Assembly: GCF_900102885.1 (NCBI RefSeq)
Contig: NZ_FNGE01000001.1
Span: 1-64,000, forward strand
Origin: Paracoccus chinensis
GTDB lineage: Bacteria; Pseudomonadota; Alphaproteobacteria; Rhodobacterales; Rhodobacteraceae
Direction of reading: 5' to 3'
DNA: 64,000 nt
The translations under genes and the position numbers were made by a program. Shown here piece by piece: positions 61,836 through 64,000 of this stretch. The notes beneath the pieces are model-generated. The model was not told the DNA's origin and made no database searches. It saw only the letters and a program-made list of their open reading frames with translations. Within the stretch, counting starts at the first letter, position 1, and each line of letters starts with the position of its first letter.

Positions 61836-63410
61836 TCACTCCGCCGCGATGCTGGCTTCGACGGCCAGTTCGGCGGCAATGGACTCGGCCGCCTCGCGCC
61901 CGTCGCGGATCGCCCAGACCACCAGCGAAGCGCCCCGCACGATGTCGCCCACGGCCCAGACGCCGGGCAGGCTGGTGCGATGGGTGCGGTAGTCGGCGCG
62001 GATCGTGCCCCAGCGCGTGACCTCCAGCCCCTCGACGCCCCAAAGGCGCGGGATGTCCTCGGGCTCGAAGCCCAGCGCCTTGATGACGAGGTCGGCGGGT
62101 TCGTCGTAATCGGCGCCCTCGATGGCTTCGGGCGACTGGCGGCCGGTGACATCCGGCGCGCCCAGCCGCATCCGCGTCACGCGCAGGCCCGCGACGCCCA
62201 CCGGGCCGGTCGAAATGTCGGTTTCCGTGACCACGTGCACCGGCGACAGCTTCGGGTTGTCGCCGATCCCGTCGCCGTCCACGTCGCCGCCCGCATTGTC
62301 CACCAGCGCCTCGGTTTCGGCCGCGGCGACGCCCGTGGCATGGCCCGCGAAGGCCGAGGGGGCAGACAGCCAGACGAACTCGACGCCCTCTTCCTCGGCG
62401 TTCTGCACCTCGCGCTGGCTTCCCGGCATGTTGGTCCGGTCGCGGCGGTAAAGGCATTTCACGCTGGTCGCGCCCTGCCGGATCGCGGTGCGCACGCAGT
62501 CCATCGCCGTGTCGCCGCCGCCGATGACGACGACGCGCTTGCCTTCGGCATTCAGCTCTCCGTCCGCGAAGTCCGGCACCTCGTCGCCCAGATCGATGCG
62601 GTTCGAGGCGGTCAGGTAGTCCAGCGCCGCGACCACGCCGCGTTCGGGCGCGTTGTCGATATCAAGGTCGCGGGTCTTGTAGACGCCTGTTGCGATCAGC
62701 ACCGCATCATGCTTGCCGCGGATCGCGTCGAAGCTGATCGTGCGGCCCACGTCGGCGTTCAGGACGAACTCGACGCCTGCGTCTTCCAGCCAGCGGGTGC
62801 GGCGCTCGACCACGGGCTTTTCCAGCTTGAAGCCGGGGATGCCGTAGATCATCAGCCCGCCCGCGCGGTCGTGGCGGTCGTAGATCGTGACCTGGAAACC
62901 CTGCCGCCGCAGGCGTTCCGCCGCTGACAGCCCCGCGGGCCCCGCGCCGATGATGCCCACGCTTTCGGGGCGCTCGGCCACGGGGCGGATCGGCTCGACC
63001 CAACCCTGCTCCCAGGCGGTGTCGTTGATGTATTTCTCGATGGCGCCGATGGTCACGGTGCCGTGGCCCGACTGCTCGATGACGCAGTTGCCTTCGCACA
63101 GCCGGTCCTGCGGGCAGATTCGGCCGCAGATCTCGGGCAGCGCGCTGGTTTCCTGAGAGCGGAGGTAGGCCTCGTGCAAACGCCCCTCGGCGGTCAGGCG
63201 CAACCAGTCGGGAATGTTGTTATGAAGGGGGCAGTGCGACTGGCAATAGGGGACGCCGCATTGCGAACAGCGACTCGCCTGCTCCTTGGCCTTGGCGTCC
63301 GCGAACTCGCGGTAGATTTCGTGGAAGTCGGTGTTGCGTTCGTCCGCTGCACGCTTCTCGGGCATCTCCCGATCGACGGTCACGAATTTCAGCATCGTCT
63401 GCGTGGCCAT
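61836..63410 (-). CDS. gltD: Glutamate synthase small subunit
   Basis: A 524-residue NADPH-dependent beta subunit, supplying electrons to GltB. N-terminal cysteines for [4Fe-4S] clusters are in RCSQCGVPYCQSHCPLHNN and RICPQDRLCEGNC; FAD-binding GIIGAGPAGLSAAERLRRQG and NADPH-binding VVIGGGDTAMDC follow. The length is about 40 residues more than usual because of an insertion near residue 375 with DVDGDGIGD, a calcium-loop pattern. ATG 63410 was chosen over 63431 because the family starts TMLKFV. It leads an apparent gltD-secreted protein-gltB unit. Confidence 0.93.
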   Translation of the reverse strand: MATQTMLKFVTVDREMPEKRAADERNTDFHEIYREFADAKAKEQASRCSQCGVPYCQSHCPLHNNIPDWLRLTAEGRLHEAYLRSQETSALPEICGRICPQDRLCEGNCVIEQSGHGTVTIGAIEKYINDTAWEQGWVEPIRPVAERPESVGIIGAGPAGLSAAERLRRQGFQVTIYDRHDRAGGLMIYGIPGFKLEKPVVERRTRWLEDAGVEFVLNADVGRTISFDAIRGKHDAVLIATGVYKTRDLDIDNAPERGVVAALDYLTASNRIDLGDEVPDFADGELNAEGKRVVVIGGGDTAMDCVRTAIRQGATSVKCLYRRDRTNMPGSQREVQNAEEEGVEFVWLSAPSAFAGHATGVAAAETEALVDNAGGDVDGDGIGDNPKLSPVHVVTETDISTGPVGVAGLRVTRMRLGAPDVTGRQSPEAIEGADYDEPADLVIKALGFEPEDIPRLWGVEGLEVTRWGTIRADYRTHRTSLPGVWAVGDIVRGASLVVWAIRDGREAAESIAAELAVEASIAAE

Positions 63411-63469
63411 GCGCTGCGTCCCTCGAATCAATCGAGAACCGCTGTAAAACAGGGCTTGCCAGCCAAAAA

Positions 63470-63551
63470 GTCAGCATAGCTGACCTATATGTGATTTTAT
63501 CCCGCAGCGCTTGATAAATCAGAAGATTTTTCACGTATATTTAGGTCAGCT
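63470..63551 (-). promoter_or_regulatory. AT-rich putative gltD control region with repeated GCTGAC elements
   Basis: The 124 bp between uppP and gltD are far richer in A+T than the rest of the window. GTCAGC-ATA-GCTGAC (63470-63484) is a perfect dyad; AGCTGACCTA (63478-63487) is repeated inverted as TAGGTCAGCT (63542-63551), flanked by similar AT-rich bases. The spacing suits two regulator sites flanking a promoter; TAAAAT on the minus strand near 63495-63500 is a possible -10 box. The regulator is unknown (Lrp- or LysR-type sites are possible). Confidence 0.5.
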
Positions 63552-63555
63552 ATAT

Positions 63556-64000
63556 TTACCCAACCAAGCTAAGCCCTAGCAGCGCCACGATTCCCACAAT
63601 GATCCGCCACCAGGCGAACAGCCCGTAGCCGCGGCGCGAGACATAGTTCAGCAGCCACTTCACCACGAAGACCGCCGCCACGAAGGCGCAGGTGAAACCC
63701 ACCGCGACATTCATCCAGGCCGCCGCGTCCAACACCGCGCCGGTCTTGTAGAGGTCATAGGTGAAGGCGCCGACCATGGTCGGCATGGACAGGAAAAAGC
63801 TGAATTCGGCCGCAGCCCGCTTGCTGGCGCCCATCAGCAGCGCGCCCACGATGGTCGCGCCCGAGCGCGAGACGCCCGGCACCATGGCAAGGCACTGGAT
63901 CGCCCCAATCCCGGCAGCCACGCGCAGGGGCAGGTCCTCGACCTCGGCATAGCGGGGGCGGGTCGCGATCCGGTCCACGAACAGCAGGACGATCCCGCCC
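63556..64000 (-). CDS. uppP: Undecaprenyl-diphosphatase, C-terminal part (cut by window end)
   Basis: The last 148 or so residues of a UppP/BacA-type membrane phosphatase that recycles undecaprenyl pyrophosphate. Characteristic MVPGVSRSGATIVGALLMG (the active-site Ser-Arg loop), FSFFLSMPTMVGAFTYDL, and AFVAAVFVVKWLLNYV are present, ending in LLGLSLVG. The N-terminal half is outside the window. The gene enters from the right edge on the minus strand, upstream of gltD but separated by an AT-rich control region. Confidence 0.92.
   Translation of the reverse strand, partial: GGIVLLFVDRIATRPRYAEVEDLPLRVAAGIGAIQCLAMVPGVSRSGATIVGALLMGASKRAAAEFSFFLSMPTMVGAFTYDLYKTGAVLDAAAWMNVAVGFTCAFVAAVFVVKWLLNYVSRRGYGLFAWWRIIVGIVALLGLSLVG

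Overview
The window is GC-rich (roughly two thirds G+C by eye) chromosomal DNA from an alphaproteobacterium of the Rhodobacteraceae, most like Paracoccus. The support is family-level: a petP/petR-type regulator pair, a TSUP permease paired with a TIGR02186 protein, a single-cysteine DksA, a DUF6280-like protein, and many GTG/TTG starts and 4-bp ATGA/GTGA gene overlaps. There is no rRNA, tRNA, prophage or CRISPR array. Almost all of the DNA is core housekeeping sequence.

Layout. 1-1.3 kb: the end of an IS5-type element with a frameshifted transposase, inserted into and truncating a beta-propeller (RTX-like) gene. 1.4-13.3 kb: a FemAB-like acyltransferase, MoxR ATPase, DksA, an FAD monooxygenase, the folB-folP-glmM group, a SleB-like wall hydrolase, a divergent PPDK, xthA and a DUF421 membrane protein. 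13.3-22.7 kb: a CorC/TlyC protein, an A-type Fe-S carrier, dgt, an EamA permease, an OsmC protein, then a small compositionally odd patch (low-GC PH-domain gene plus a decayed prfC remnant), intact prfC, ilvE and divergent petP-petR. 22.9-27.2 kb: a dTDP-rhamnose operon (rfbC-rfbB-sulfotransferase-like-rfbD-rfbA). 27.3-34.6 kb: rsmD, a small membrane protein, mogA, a Pcm paralogue with TolC and a PopZ-like protein, then surE-pcm-nlpD. 34.8-44.3 kb: TSUP/TIGR02186, a class V aminotransferase, an MsbA-like ABC exporter, ygfZ, dinB, an EamA permease, a DUF6280-like gene and lrgA-lrgB. 44.4-56.3 kb: smc, RidA, GDPD, and the envelope cluster rnd, kdsD-lptC-lptA-lptB, hpf and ptsN (without rpoN), an SDR and an AI-2E permease. 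56.5-64 kb: gltD, a secreted protein of unknown function and gltB, with the start of the window's last gene, uppP, cut off by the window edge.

How the genes work together. Several neighbourhoods are functional units: folate synthesis with amino-sugar activation (folB, folP, glmM), dTDP-L-rhamnose supply, LPS transport with Kdo precursor supply, SurE/Pcm/NlpD stationary-phase maintenance, and GOGAT nitrogen assimilation.

No large undescribed system (defence island, biosynthetic cluster, phage) is visible. The most unusual local signals are: an exact 11-bp tandem repeat that places four ATG codons in rotating frames at the start of the gene between gltD and gltB; a perfect hairpin overlapping the Shine-Dalgarno of a low-GC PH-domain gene beside prfC debris; an 18-bp palindrome found twice at convergent gene ends; a dispersed CAAATATCCCG intergenic repeat; a PPDK-like protein whose nucleotide-binding half looks degenerate; and a calcium-loop-like insertion in GltD.
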